64,000 nucleotides of DNA from NCBI GenBank assembly GCA_007844125.1, contig CM017568.1, forward strand, positions 6,220,685 to 6,284,684, written 5' to 3'. The DNA is from Sinonovacula constricta. Lineage: Eukaryota; Mollusca; Bivalvia; Cardiida; Solecurtidae. The position numbers and the translations under genes were made by a program. The notes beneath the pieces were generated by a model. It was not told the origin of the DNA, searched no databases, and worked only from the letters and a program-made list of their open reading frames with translations. Shown here in pieces: positions 35,851 through 48,999 of the stretch (positions are counted from its first letter, which is position 1; each line of letters starts with the position of its first letter).

Positions 35851-36619
35851 GTATTTAGTCTTAATTTATAGACGATGTAATTAAATGAGTAGTGTCATGA
35901 AGACTGACTTGGAAAATACTGTGAAAACCGTCTTAATTGGATCCATTCATAAGCAGGTGCCCGTTGTTTATACGCTCTAACATGTCATAGTCTACTCGTT
36001 ATAAACCGGTTGCAATAATTTTATGGCACATTGTCAGTTTTTTTTTACAATTTCATAAAAGTTACTGTGCAATAAAAATAATTTGAGCATATGCTGATTG
36101 AATCATATAGACTAATTTAAATCTGGTGTTTCTTTGTTGTTGTTTTTACAAACTGCAGCTCTTTCTATTCAAGTATGGTATTTGATTTCATACATATAGT
36201 TAAATGTGGTAAAAAGTCAACTTATTGCTGATAGCATCATAGAAATTTATTAAACGTTTCTTTCCATCTATTTTGTTTTGTTTACCCTCGCCTTTCACCT
36301 TATGATATATGTCGAGATCCGGTACTTAAGATGGTTAAAATATCATCACAGATGTTTATCACAGATGTACTGCTGTGTGGAGGTGGTGGCTGTTCTATGT
36401 TACTATAACAATCCAAGATTGATTAAACAATCTAAAATCCATTACCTTTGTAGGTTTGTTTAAAACCATAGAAGATTAAAAGAATAAAAAAAATGTTCCT
36501 AAATTTGAAATTTTCTTTTAATCAATGGCATAGTAATAATATAAATCAAGTGCTGACTAGTATTATTGGATACTATTTTAGGATGATTGTTATGCTATGA
36601 ATATGCTCATCCGAGAGCT

Positions 36620-36976
36620 GTCTGCCCAAGAAGCTCAGTTAATAGAGCATTTGCCCCCGTAGCATGAGGTCCTAGGTTCAAATCCCATCAAACAACTTAT
36701 ATTATTAAGCAAGAACAGCCATAGTTGCTCATTTTGAAGTTTACCTCTTCAAGTGGTTCATGGATATGGATCCTGTTCTGTGCCAGAATTACATATGTGT
36801 CAAGGGGTGCCTATGACAAAGTGGTAAAGTCACCAACTTGTTACACCTCTGACCTGCTTAGCTTCTCTCAGCTGGTGGTTCTACCTGATATTTGCCTGGT
36901 GTCTTTCTCTACCAACATAGCTGGGTGTCACTTTAATGACCATAGTTGTGCACTGCATGTTGTTGTTGTTGTTTAA
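36620..36976 (+). mobile_element. tRNA-derived SINE, second family, full length
   Basis: The head has an A box, AGCTCAGTTAATAGAGC (36632), and a B box, GGTTCAAATCCC (36675), 43 bp apart as in a tRNA. The body holds GGTGGTTCTACCTGATATTT and CTTTCTCTACCAACATAGC, and it ends in (TTG)n. Body fragments recur at 3960-4060, 13775-13865, 27955-28090, 45915-46060 and 49435-49605. Confidence 0.75.
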
Positions 36977-38002
36977 ACAAGGTGTTTAAAGTGTAAATTG
37001 CAAAGGTTTAGCTATGTTATTTCAGAAGTTTATGATTTACATTCTTCCATTAAACATTTTATATTTTGTTTGCATCTTAAGGTGGTTGTCAACTTCACTC
37101 TATATACTTGTAATAGGAAGTTAGTAAATGAAACATTATTAATTAAATTATTCATAGCATGAATGCTCATAAACAAAGTAACATTTTATTCTGTACATTG
37201 CAATTTTTTAATCTACATGCAGATGTTAACATTGCTAGATTGCTGATATCAGAACCACAAAGTTATGCATTTTCACCATATTTTAAGCTTCACCCCAAGG
37301 CCCTGCCCCTAAATGTCTGACCACAATTGTAGGCATGCTTTTATTAACTTAGACTAGGAATATGCTTCCCATACAAAATTTAAAGTACCGTAAAGTCTTA
37401 TTGATAAGATGCACACAAAGATAAGATGCTACCCCTCTTCAAGGTTTAGAGTCAAGAAAAAAAAACAAATTCTCAAAGACAAGACGCATACCCTATTTAC
37501 TAATCCAGCCAGCCGCCTTGAAGCAATTCCCACGTCTCGGAATCGCTTTGACTCGAAGGTACATGTTCCAATTGTTCCGTAAATCGTTTTTTTGCGCCAA
37601 GTGCTTCTTATTCTCTAAGTGGCTTAAATACGTCCCAACTGTTTGCCTAATAAGACCGTGTGTATTGTGTAACATTATGACACTGCCCCATTATATCATT
37701 TACACATCAGGCAGGATATTCTGGCAGCTATCTCAGCCCTACACAATTGAGAGATGAGAGAACATCCTGTTTCACGCAGCAGCATGCCAAAAAACAGTTA
37801 AGTTCTTGGCCTATAATGAAGTTCTTCACACTTGTGACAAACACACAAATGACAATTAAAATAACAACTAAAGGCATTATAATTTAGTCTTTTCACACCA
37901 GGGTATTGAAGGGAACGCTTACAAACAATTAGTTCTATGTGTAATGTTTATTTGTTTGTTGCCTCTATTGAGACATATATTTAGAAGTAATAAATGATAG
38001 TA

Positions 38003-38177
38003 TGTGATAACTCAATGGAGAGAAATCGAAGAAACACAAGTGTGCCGTTCTATCATTTAATCACAACTGTATTGTACATGCGGAGATCGCGATATTTATA
38101 AGACTCAGTACAGTGAGCATGCGCAACATTTGGAACTACAAAGTATAGTCTTTTTCAACAAAGCTAAATATACTACA
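38003..38177 (-). repeat. LTR of a Ty3/mdg4-type retrotransposon
   Basis: 175 bp running TG...CA on the minus strand, preceded there by a polypurine tract (AAAAGAAGGGAGA, 38178-38190). It contains TTATAAATA as a TATA-like box. TAGTA follows it on the outside, and TACTA is a plausible 5-bp target duplication on one side. The partner LTR is not found, so this is the 3' LTR of a truncated copy. Confidence 0.65.
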
Positions 38178-38457
38178 TCTCCCTTCTTTTAAAAATAATA
38201 AAAGTAGATCTAACAATAATAATCTTACTTTTGCAAATCACTATTCAAAATGTTTCATTTCAATTACTTATATTTGCATGCATTAAAAATTGTTAGTTAA
38301 TCATATTTAACACAATACAAATCACCTTTATTCACCATTCCAAATTTTTACCAACATTTATGATTCGGCATTTATTTTATACTATAATGTACTACACTAA
38401 AGTTAAAGGCATGTCTGCTAAAAGTTCAGTTCTATGTACACAAGAGTAATTGATTGT

Positions 38458-38880
38458 TTATGTGCCTGTTATGTATACATCACTTTGATAGCGAGTGCTC
38501 GGCTTTACAACTCTTCCAGACCGTGTGACATAATGACCTGAATTGTTTATTGGTTTGGGGCTTGGTTTAATTGAATTATCCTTGGCTATAGTGTTGCTTA
38601 ATGATTCAGAGGGTTCTGATGGGGATGCAAGGATGTTGGGTTCAAAGTCTGGTGCAGGTGTGGGGCTTTGCAAATGAATAAGCCGCTGCCTGTTACGACG
38701 ATAAATAACGCCATCCTGTGTTTGTACTTTATACGACCTTTCCCCTTCCTTTGCAATAACTTTCCCGGGGACCCATGTTTTCCCAAACTGTATTCTGACA
38801 GAATCATTTTTCTTTAATGGATTGAGGGCCTTTGTGTTTCTGTCAAAATAGCTTTTTTGCTTTGACCTTATGAGAGTCAT
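38458..38880 (-). pseudogene. Pol C-terminal fragment of a Ty3/mdg4-type retrotransposon
   Basis: A 140-codon open fragment on the minus strand, upstream of the LTR as expected for the pol end. It has KQKSYFDRNTKALNPLKKND, SVRIQFGKTWVPGKVIAKEG and YRRNRQRLIHLQ, which match the integrase C-terminal region (the stretch after the catalytic core, binding DNA) of metazoan Ty3-type elements. A Ser/Pro tail follows. The catalytic core is absent. Confidence 0.8.
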
Positions 38881-38904
38881 TTTTGTTTTGACAAGAGGTG
38901 GGTT

Positions 38905-39000
38905 AATTGTCAGGAGACCTATTCATGCAAAGAATAAATGAAAGCTTGGAAGGCTTGAGCGGAGTAACGGCGATAGTTGATGACATTCTGGTATACGGAC
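38905..39000 (+). pseudogene. Reverse-transcriptase fragment, inverted relative to the integrase fragment
   Basis: Encodes DLFMQRINESLEGLSGVTAI followed by VDDILVYG. This is the strongly conserved Ty3-type RT segment ending in the catalytic YVDD-like motif, here as VDD. It is on the plus strand, whereas the pol end at 38458-38880 is on the minus strand, so the element has been deleted and inverted. Confidence 0.8.
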
Positions 39001-41332
39001 GCATATACTACACTATGCACCTGTGTAATTACTTATTATATGATCGACGATCTATTAACATCAAAAGACGTGTGGAAACTCGTCTGGACAAATAGCCAAC
39101 ACACATTTTATTGTTGTTGTTAAGTGGGTTTTTAATTTTAACTTAAAATTTATTCATAGTTAACATTCAAAATAAAACAAATTTAAATCAAAATTGATCA
39201 ATTGAATGATACAATATTACTTTGACGATGATTATAACAGCATCGTCAATGGATATGTCTGTTTCACTAAAAATCAATAACCGTTTCTGGATTATGAAAC
39301 TTTTCCAATTTTGTTGGAATAAAGTGATATTTATGTAAAATGTATTGCATATTGATGGGTTTTTTTCTAAAGAAATGAATTTAAATGTCTCTTTTTATGT
39401 TAAATATCAAATTTTAGGTAAAAACAACATATGTTTTCCCTGAAAATAGCACAATACAGTTGTCTATGGTCGATACTATCGGCGATAGTCTCTGCGGTCG
39501 GTTAAGTCTAAGGGTCAATTTTGGTCTGGGAAAAATTGGGAAAACTTTACTTCTCATGGATAAGATATGCATCCCCCACTTTTTTTATCATAATTTGGGG
39601 AAAAAAAACGCGTCTTATCAATAAAACTTTTTGTTATGTGAGAGAACATATAGACATACACAGTTTTGTTACACCAGATACTTTTCATTTGTGCAATATA
39701 TTATAGTCTCTAAAAAGCATTGATATATTCCTATGCCTTTGAAAGATGGTATGTGCAAATAAGGTGTGTAATGCAGATTCAGTCATATGTTAAAATATAA
39801 TTACTCATTGTATTTTACAAAGTATACATGTACCCAGTATCATGTAGTTCTAATAAATATTTATTTGCAACTTATTAAAATAATGTTTCACTAGAGTATA
39901 TCCATGTATACGTATTGACTCATCTTCAGAAAGAATTTTATATCATATTAATTATGGAGGCCAGCTATGACCTGGGGATCAGATAATATATACATAGGTA
40001 ATAAATGGCAGGACTTCAAATCATGGTAAAACTATTACTTGGTAAGTCTTATAGCATACAGACAATTTGGGACATTTAAAATTTGTTGTTTGAAAAAGGT
40101 GTGTTTGTGTCTGTGTACATTAAATCCGAGAATCAAACAAAAAGCTAGAAATTGTAATAATTTTGAATGCATGTATTCTTGTATAGCATTTTACTTTTTC
40201 CCATTGACTGGGCGTTGACTATTCTTGTAGACAAGGATTGAGACCATGTCATAGTCCATTGTCACTGTATAGTCTGTGAAGTCTAGCACCTCCATAGTTG
40301 TATCGTATGACGTTACTTATATTGGTTTATTAAACTATCAGTATTTTTGTATGTTTTATTTCAAGACATAGTTTAGCCAGTATATTGAGATGTCTAAAAC
40401 ATACATACTTTTATTTTTTCTATAGTGTGGAACAAGATGAAGAATTTACCATTTTCCTAAACAATTTCATTGCCATTTGTATGTGTATAGAAACATTTAT
40501 TGGATATGTTCAGTGATCAGTTTTGTCAATGACATGGCAATGGATGGTGGGCGCTAATGAGCTAAAATAGCCCTGTTATGAGTGAAAAGTCTTAGGCTTT
40601 AATTCATATTACATATACAATTGATGTGAACCTGACATGTTTCATTGTTAAATTGTAATATGAGATAAAATTGCAATTTTGTGAGATAAAAAAAAAGAAA
40701 ATTGGATAATATTTTGAAGTACTACTTCCTTTATTGTGTGGTCCATTGGGAACTATGAGCAAATCTCTTTAACACATATTTGCCAATATGACAATGTAAT
40801 TAAAGCACTCATATTCCTTTTACAGTAAAACTAGTGTAATTATTTAATAGTTAAATACGTTATCCAGTATAACATGTGCAATTATACTAAACAAGCTATG
40901 TTTTCCATGTGTATGCTAAGAACATATGCTTAAATACATCCTTATTTCTTAATTGGACACGGAAAAGATAAAAAATGTTGCAACAGGGTAAATTTTACAT
41001 AGTGATTTTTGTCCATGTTTTATTTACACAGTGATATGTTGATGCACATAGAAATACACACTTTAGAACAAATCATTATTTTAGTGTTGGATTCTTCTTT
41101 CAATCTTAAGTTAGCTAGATAATTAATTTTAGAATTGTAAATTTTTGTTTTGTTTTTCCCTTTGAATTATTTTACTTTTACCATCACAATTATGAATGAA
41201 TGATAAATATGGATGATTATATTTTTTACTGTCCATATTTATAGTCATCTCCAACTGAATTGGTTATTTTTAGTGGTTAATGCCAACTCCATTAGCAGGT
41301 AAAATTGATAGATGATAGTCATAATGGTTATA

Positions 41333-42202
41333 CAGTAAAACCTCTCGAAGCGGCACCTCTAAGCAATGGCTACCTCTAAGAAGCGGCAGTTAAATTTCCC
41401 CCCAGTAGTTTTCAGCAGCATTGTAACCTCTAAGCAGCAACTCCTCCGCGAAGCGGTAAGGCGGCCGTGTAAATCTCTTCCCTGAGGCTAGTTTAACCTT
41501 TGCGTAGCAACACCAGTGCAGCTATTTTTAGAACAGTCTGTCGCGTACGCCAGAAATGTCACGCGGTCGGCTGATCACTGCTTGTACCCTGTTGAGAAGG
41601 TGTTAATTGGAATCAAGTTGCAGTTGGATGGGAAACCAGCTGCATGCTACAAACATGCCAGTTGTAGATCTAGGGTATTGCGGGAACATGTGAAAGAAGT
41701 GTCAACTATTGATGATGTTAATGAGTTGGTTTGTTTTCTTTAATTGATCGAAAGATTAAAAGATATCACTGTATTGATTGCTTACTTAAAAAGATGTTTA
41801 CGTTAAGTGCTAAATGCAAACTGTCATTGTTTTAGGATGTCTGACTTATATATATAAATTCGATTTTTTAATGGTAAATCAGTCTTTGCATGACTCAATA
41901 CTGGAATACTGGTCATTTTGTCTCGAAAGCAGAGTGTTACTGCAATTAAGTTGTTAGAACAAGGAAGGTCAGCACAGTCTATTGCTACTGAGTTGGGCTG
42001 CGGCAGAACTCAGATACAGGTCCGTTACTGACAATATTGTTTTTTTAATAGACAAGCAAATGCTGATTGGCTAAAAGTACAAAACTATTTAAAAAAACAC
42101 ACACATTTTTTCTCGTCTCATTGAAACCTCTGAGCAGCAACACCTCTGAGCAGCAACACTTTTTCGTGCCTCCGCCAGATGTTGCTGTGGAGAGGTTTAC
42201 TG
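41333..42202 (+). mobile_element. Decayed pogo-like element with HTH relic
   Basis: Ends are CAGTAAAACCTCTC and GAGAGGTTTACTG with TA on both sides. Subterminal CCTCTAAGCAGC/CCTCTGAGCAGCAAC motifs recur. Internally, about 41928-42020 reads RKQSVTAIKLLEQGRSAQSI then ATELGCGRTQIQ, a CENP-B/pogo-type helix-turn-helix. The DDE part is missing. It lies in intron 1 of the DCDC1-like gene. Confidence 0.75.
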
Positions 42203-42301
42203 TATATATACATTATACATTAAACTAAGGCAATTATTTGGTAATAAGTTGGAACAAACTTTAAACTTTTAAGTAATTATTTTATTTCTTTCTTTTCCAG
42301 T

Positions 42302-42389
42302 AATGAAAGCCCCAGTCAAGCTATATTACTTTAAGATTGTTCAAGGGACACAACTCTTCAGCTCTTGTAGTTGTTTGAACAACAAAGTA
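42302..42389 (+). other. Possible 5' exon of the DCDC1-like gene (short ORF)
   Basis: Bounded by TTTCTTTTCCAG and AACAAA|GTAAGC. It contains ATG AAA GCC CCA and an open frame, MKAPVKLYYFKIVQGTQLFS and eight more codons. Joined to the acceptor before 48990 it would stop at once, so it would serve as a leader exon carrying an upstream ORF. Alternatively it belongs to an unrecognised isoform or is not an exon. Confidence 0.3.
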
Positions 42390-44937
42390 AGCAAAAAAAT
42401 AGATCCATTCTATAGACCATTCTAATATTCTAAATAGTGTTGCTGTTTTGCTGTTCATTCCAACATAGATGGATCTTCAGAAGGCCTATGTTTTTAAGAA
42501 AGTATTAGGTTAATGAAAAAGCATCATTTTATCCTGTTTTAGGCCTTGCTTTTTTAAGCAAGCATAGCATCTTTTATATGAGTAGGTATATGAGTAGGTA
42601 TTTTTTTTACTCTTAAAAAAATAAATGGGCCTAGGAATTCTATATAGCATTGCATATTGAACTATAGGATTGTTTAGTGCAAATGTTTAAATAGACAATA
42701 AAGAACCCTTAGTTACTTCATTCTTCACCAGGATCTGTTTTGAAAAAATGCTTTAGTCAAAATCTTGAAAATTATGGCACCTTTAGTGTGTGTTTTTTAT
42801 GTTATACTGCTATGTAAAAGCCCCACACGCCTTATCTAACTTGTAAAATAAGTGCTTATTTTAGGCTTTGGCTTGTTGTCAGTGACAAAGCTTATATTTG
42901 ACTTGCTTTGCAATGTTAGAAGATCATTTAAAGCAGTTTTATGGGCAACCATGTGTATCAAGAATGTTGACACATGCTTTGAATTGCAGTCCTATTGTCG
43001 TTCAGATACAATTGATTTTTTTGACATAAAACTGCATTCTGAATTATTGAAACATGCTGTAATGTTAAGAGATCTTATCTACATGTTTAATTTATGAATC
43101 CATGACAAATCAGACTTAATTCTAAGTACATGTAATGCTGAAGTCCTATGATAAAAGCATATTGAACCATAGATACAAGTTTTTGTTTTCCAGGAATAAA
43201 AGCCATTATAATGAAATGTATTTTGTATTGAATGTACTTATTTAATATTTTTTATTGTCTGTTACTGGTCAAGAGTTTAACAACTTCTCACATGTAGTTA
43301 CAGTTCGTCAAAATTAGGAAGTTAATTTTAACAACAACAAAAACCACAAAATTGTGCAATAGACCAAAATGAGCTTGTTGTTAAATATTATCTTTGGCTT
43401 TAATTTTATTTGAATATGCTGTCTTTAAATCATTCTTTTATCATAAGATTGAAAGAATCAAAAAGGATGGTAATAGTTTTCAATTTATTTGCAGTATATA
43501 TTTATCTGTTTGATGCTCAACAGCACTTATATAGCTCAGAACTATGCATGCTGCATAGTTATGCCTTCACTTAATTTAAAATAAAGTATGGATTTTATGA
43601 TTCTTTGTTACTATGCAGAATACATTTATTGGCCGAGCTGCCTTAAGAACTTTATGCTATTTTGTACATGTAAATAAGCAGTTAGCTAAAATGTATTTAT
43701 CATTTACTTGTGTAGACAAATATAATGTTCACGAGTAAAACACTGCTCTTGTGTGCTCTCAAGAGCCTTACTCTACAGCATTATTTAAACTGCTCTTAAT
43801 TGCATGTTAGCTTAGCGTTTCTATGGCTCATTTTTTTAACCATTTGGTCGATATGTACAGACCTGTCCATGTATACAACGAAAGTTGTTTGCTTTCTTAT
43901 GTTTGCTTTATCCATTTCTCCTGCCTACCTACACTTCATTTCATAATATTTATATAAGGAGAGGTCATTTTCTCAAATATTGAACCAATTGTTTAAATTG
44001 TGAGCAAATTGACAGTGTGAAAAATCAATAATAGTAGGTAGATTTTGACAAAGGGGTCAGAATATGTTCTGCAAACATGATGTGTTAATTCCTAAGCAAG
44101 AATAAGGTCTGTCCATTTTGATGTCCATTGCTGTTGCTTAGTGGCTTAGCATGTTTGGTAAATGTCAAACATACCACATTGTTGATAGCGTCTCTTGAAG
44201 ATAGGGTCCTAAGATATAGACATTTCACCCATTTAAACACCTCTGTTCAATAAAATCGTGTGAAAAGGTTGAACCTTAGCTTGCTACATTTTGTTACAAA
44301 ACCCATGCTAAATTCTCAGGTGTTTACATGTCAGGATTGATATAAACAGAGACTGAGCAGCCAATAGTGTAGATCCTGATCAGACAGCACCCAGCAGGGA
44401 GTTAGCTGATTTTAATCTACATTTGCCTAAACCTTATAAATATGCTAATAGCAGGCTCAGAGTTAAAGATATGGTACTTCAAAGGATTGGAAAGCTTGGT
44501 TGTATAGATCTCTTATTGTAAACAAATGGATTAGTTGTGAATTCACTTCTTCTGAAATGTTCACAATTATATACATCTCATGATCATTGTCATGCGTATC
44601 TTCATCCTTATCATCATCAGCAGTAACACCAGGAATAGCAGTAGACATAGCAGCAAGAATATCAGCTTCAATTGAAGAATAATTGCAGCAGCTAATGAAG
44701 AATAATTATGCATTGTGTATTGATTGAAATCCAGACTTTAATATTAAAAAGTTTAAACCATCTTAATTTGAAGCTTCTTGTTTTTCATGTAAGTGCCAAG
44801 AAGTCAGAACAGAACAAAAATTATTTTGGTCCACATCCAGAGTATTTTTCAAATATCATTGATGTGTTTATGGCATGCTTATTAAGTATACATGTTATAA
44901 GGTATAAGTGTATAGGTTTAAGTTTAGAGAGCAAAGG

Positions 44938-45030
44938 TAATATAGGAAGAAAGATGTGCAGCCAGTCCTGGGCTCAAACCCAAGACCTTTCTATAACATA
45001 AAGTGCTTTACAGATTGAGCTAACTGCATT
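44938..45030 (-). mobile_element. tRNA-like pol III head (SINE or tRNA pseudogene)
   Basis: On the minus strand GTTAGCTCAATCTGTAAAGC (A box) is followed by TTGGGTTTGAGCCCAGGAC (B box) at tRNA-like spacing. A clean acceptor stem does not form at the ends, so a SINE head is preferred over a functional tRNA. Confidence 0.5.
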
Positions 45031-45914
45031 ATTCACATATTCTCTCCCAGTCAGCAACACATCAACACCAATTAATTTATTTCACTCCCTCTGCATGGTT
45101 GACTTGCAAGACTTTTTGTGGAATGTTTTAATCTAAAAATCCATTTATATAAAATGTGTTCCATCCTGGTTCTGAACGGTCTATGGACATGTTTGATAAA
45201 TCAAGGCGAGCTGTCGCTTGGCTGAAACATTGTAATTGTTCCCCACAACTCGTTGTCACCAAGCAATAATTAATTCATAGGAAATGCAAAGCTCCGTAAC
45301 AATGTTGATCCAGCAAGCAGCTTTAACTACTGATCCATGTTACTGATCCATGTTGCTGATCCTTGTTGCTGATTAGGGCTACCTACGTGTTGCTACAATT
45401 ACCTTTTTTTCTAATTATAGACATTATCTCTTACTTATTAACAAGATTAACAAAAGAAATATTTGAAGAGCACAGATATTTTAACTGTTTGCTTCTAATT
45501 TAGCTGAAGTTGAATATATGACATTAGTTATAATTTTATCAGTGGACTGAATTCTGATGGATAATTTATCTGTGATGATATCACCATAGTAACAACCATA
45601 ACTTTATTGAGTGTTATCACACTCTGCACACTCTGGGTCATTGACAGTCTTAGCAACAATAAGTGGATAGACATTTCTATGTCAATAGTGATTATGAGTT
45701 ATTACCATAATGTTTGGATAGAGAAAATCTCAATTTTCGACTCTTATCCAGCCTAATATGAACTGAAGGGCTAAGGCAAATAATATAGGTCAGGATCAGG
45801 CAAATCTATCAGGGAGATGTCATATCAGTGATGCACTGTTTTCAACTGATATCTTGTACTGCATTTGTTAATAACTGTTTTGTTTTTGAGATACATCGAA
45901 TGACAAATTATGAT

Positions 45915-46135
45915 CATTTCAGCAACATTTAGCTGTTTTGGTGGAGGAAGCCCCGTGACAAATGTCCGGGTAGAACCACTGGCAGATTGCAGGTCAGCTA
46001 TAAGACCTTCCCACATTAAGTACTTTGCCCCAAAATGGGACTCAAACCCACATGATGGGAGGCTAAGAAGTCCGAGGAGTTACAAATTGGAGACTCTAAC
46101 ACTATGCCAGGTAATTGCCTGGTCTTGGAATTCCA
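45915..46135 (-). mobile_element. SINE copy, second family, minus orientation
   Basis: Contains GGTGGAGGAAGCCCCGTGAC and GGGTAGAACCACTGGC, the inverse of the 36620-36976 body. On the minus strand a B-box-like GGGTTTGAGTCCC follows. Closely similar to 27955-28110. Confidence 0.7.
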
Positions 46136-46165
46136 AGTGTTTCTAGTGATGCATCATTTTAATAG

Positions 46166-46385
46166 GTCTGACAAAAGTCTGCTATTTGTTGCAAAGTTCA
46201 AAGCAACGTATCTCTTTATTTTTGTGTTGGAAACTATGTGACAAAAGTCTGTGCTATCTGTTACAGAGTTTCTAGTAACACATCTCTATTTTTGTGTTGG
46301 GAACCATCTGACAAAAATCTGCTCTATCGGTTGCAGAGTTTCTAGCATCACATCTCTTTATTTGCGTCTTGGGAACTATCTGTTG
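46166..46385. repeat. Tandem repeat, three units of about 72 bp
   Basis: Three copies of CTGACAAAAGTCTGC, GTTGCAGAGTTTCTAG, CACATCTCTTTATTTTTGTG, TTGGGAACTATCTG. It lies in DCDC1 intron 1 and contains no recognised gene. Confidence 0.8.
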
Positions 46386-48999
46386 CCAGGTCTCTAGTTA
46401 AAGTCAAATTACAATTTCAAATAAATAAAAAAGACTAAGTAAGTATTATACTCACAAAAGTATGAAGCAGGTTAAGGGTTAGTTATTACTAATATGTATA
46501 TGAATAATAACTGGGAACAAACACATGAGAGAGAGGTGTTGAAATGGTTTACCATTAGGTCCACTGCTATTCTATAGAGTGTTGAGGTTATGAAGGTATT
46601 GGGAGCTAAACCAATAACTAGGTGTACAGGCAGCTTGGTGGTGACATTATTAGCATTTGTCTCTCTCTTCTCACTTGCTCAGAGCACAGTGTTTTGTCAG
46701 TCAGCTGGTATGGCTTGTAAGGTTGGCTTTATCTTGATGCAGAATGACAGTGTCCTGTCATTGTGTTTGTGTATGGATTTCCCAGAAATTGGAAATTGAT
46801 TTATGTTTGGATGTTATATCTAAAAATGGATTTAGTGTTTTAAGTGTCCTGATATTCTCTGGATCTATATTTTAATGATATTTATAAGAAATATAATTTA
46901 AAATAATGTTTATATGCAATTTAAGTATAAATAACAAATTTTCAGTCTGTAATATAAAAAATAATTGAACCTTTTCAGTGTCAAATTTTCATAGAAAATT
47001 GTCTTTAATGGTTAAAAAGTGTACCACAAAATAATTTAACTCCTTGCAGATTTCATGGAGATGGTATTACAAACATCAATGCATTTGATGTAATGATAGT
47101 TTGTTTTTTAAATTTTTCTATTAAATTCCAACTTAAAACTTGCGATTTCTAGCTTTCCACACCCTTCATTTTAACTACCCCTTGACTGTCTAGTAATTGA
47201 TCCGTTTTCACTCTACAAAGATGGATTAGTTGATCATGTTTAATCTTGTAAGGTTTGTCTATTGATTTACACTCCCTTGAGACGGGCCATTTATTGGAGG
47301 ACATAATGTATAACCCATGGCAGAGAAAGTGATAGAAATAGATTTTACCCCACTTGCCTTAATTAATTTTGCAATCTTTAAGATTACTTGATCATAAAAA
47401 GCTGTGATAATTTCCTACCTTTCTTGAAGTAATCAGTGCTTAATTTTTCCAATTTAGTTAGTAATCTCATTTGATCTTTTATTTTTTGTCAGATTAATTT
47501 AAGACTGAATACATGTACATCTGGCATTTTAGATGCTAGTAAATACTAAATCAGAAGCATATAGAAGCATGTAGATATTTAAGAAAAGTTTGTGAAGAGA
47601 TGATGGTTTTTACTTGATAGAGAAAATTGTTTATTTCATTTAAATAATATATTAAATGGCAATATAATTCATTTTAGTAAACATTTAGGACACCTATAAT
47701 ACAACTCTGAAACTTTATTTTTTATAAACTGTCAAAATAAATATTATGCATACCTCTTGTCCTCTACCAAACTCTCAATCTTTGCTTAACCACTGTTGAG
47801 TACTTTAAAACTTAATGTCCAAAATGATTCAACAAAACAAACTTAACTTAGAGAGAGACTTAGGCTAAGAAAAAACAACACTCTTCACTGCAGGAGGTTG
47901 ATAGAGTGGACTTATTGTCAGTCTGATCCTAGATCAGACATCTTTCGTCATCACCATATTAACCTCTAACTTCCAATAATTTGCAACCCTAACCATTTCT
48001 TTCTTTTATGCTAATAACTAAATGAAAACGTTGCATGGATGTATTGCTTTAAGTAGCCTTATGTGATTCAGTAGCTTCCAATTAGAGCTCCCTGCAGGAG
48101 CTCCAAGCAGAGAGCTCTCAGCTTCTCAGAGATATAAGTAAATTCAGTAAGTTGAACATGATTACCAGATGGTTGCCATCTTAGTTCCCTTGCTATTTGC
48201 CATTTGTTTATTGGTTGTATATAGAGAGCCAAGTGTCCCCTATCAAGCTTAAAGTCAATAATTATTCTTGACTACATGCAACTTATTGACTCTGGTAAAA
48301 TATGTTACATAAAAGCCTGTTGTTAGCTCTGAGGTGGATTAGTCTAGGCCACTTATTATGATGTTAGTGTTTTCACTAAGATGCCAGCTGCACATGTGGC
48401 ATATGTGGATTAAAAGTGTTAATGGGGAACAATTCTTGGCCTATATGTTTTGCAATTTCATGGAAAAGGAAAGAAAAATCTTTAGTTAGCTATAAAATTA
48501 AGGGAAAGCAAAATTAGCAGAAAAATATGCCTTTAAACTAATGTTGTGCAAAAAGAAAAATTGGAATATTTTTTTATCATGTCTAAGAATTTTGAGTCAT
48601 TTAAGTTGTCCAACTATGTTAAGCCATGTGAACAAGTGTGATTGTTAGTGTGTGAAAGTCTTATTTTTAGCTCAACTTATGACCATGACCTATGACCTTA
48701 ATTTATAAAATGTTAAAATCAGTTATGAAACAATGAGACAAATATTAGGTTTTTTTAAACTCATTATCATAAAAATGTAAGATCTGAAAAGTTTTTTATG
48801 TGACTTATATGAAAACAATGTAAAATTCTTAAAAACTTTTTTTTAACTTCACTACATGTATTATCATCAACAAAATAGAAATCCCCAAAGGAGGTCCACC
48901 ACTTTTTGAAATGTCAATATTTTGAACTTCTGATTCAGTAAATCAATCACCTGATAACTGTTTTGTGAAATGTTTGCCTTGATGTAAAGGTTTGAAGTA

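Larger units (their letters stand above)
37388..39637. mobile_element. TIR DNA element carrying a nested retrotransposon fragment
   Basis: Begins TA|CCGTAAAGTCTTATTGATAAGATGC. Near the right end, GCGTCTTATCAATAAAAC is the inverse of GTCTTATTGATAAGATGC, so the ends are decayed inverted repeats. No transposase was recognised. The LTR and pol fragments at 38003-39000 lie inside it, which dates that insertion as later. Confidence 0.55.
42390..48990. other. DCDC1 intron, mostly unannotated
   Basis: Upstream of the ATG exon. It holds a tRNA-like head at 44938-45030, a SINE at 45915-46135 and a tandem repeat at 46166-46385. Short ORFs at 42852, 44708 and 46590 show no domain. Regulatory content cannot be judged by eye. 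Confidence 0.55.

Noticed and set aside
36630..36690. Functional tRNA gene
   Set aside because: A and B boxes are good, but the acceptor stem does not pair and a SINE body follows.
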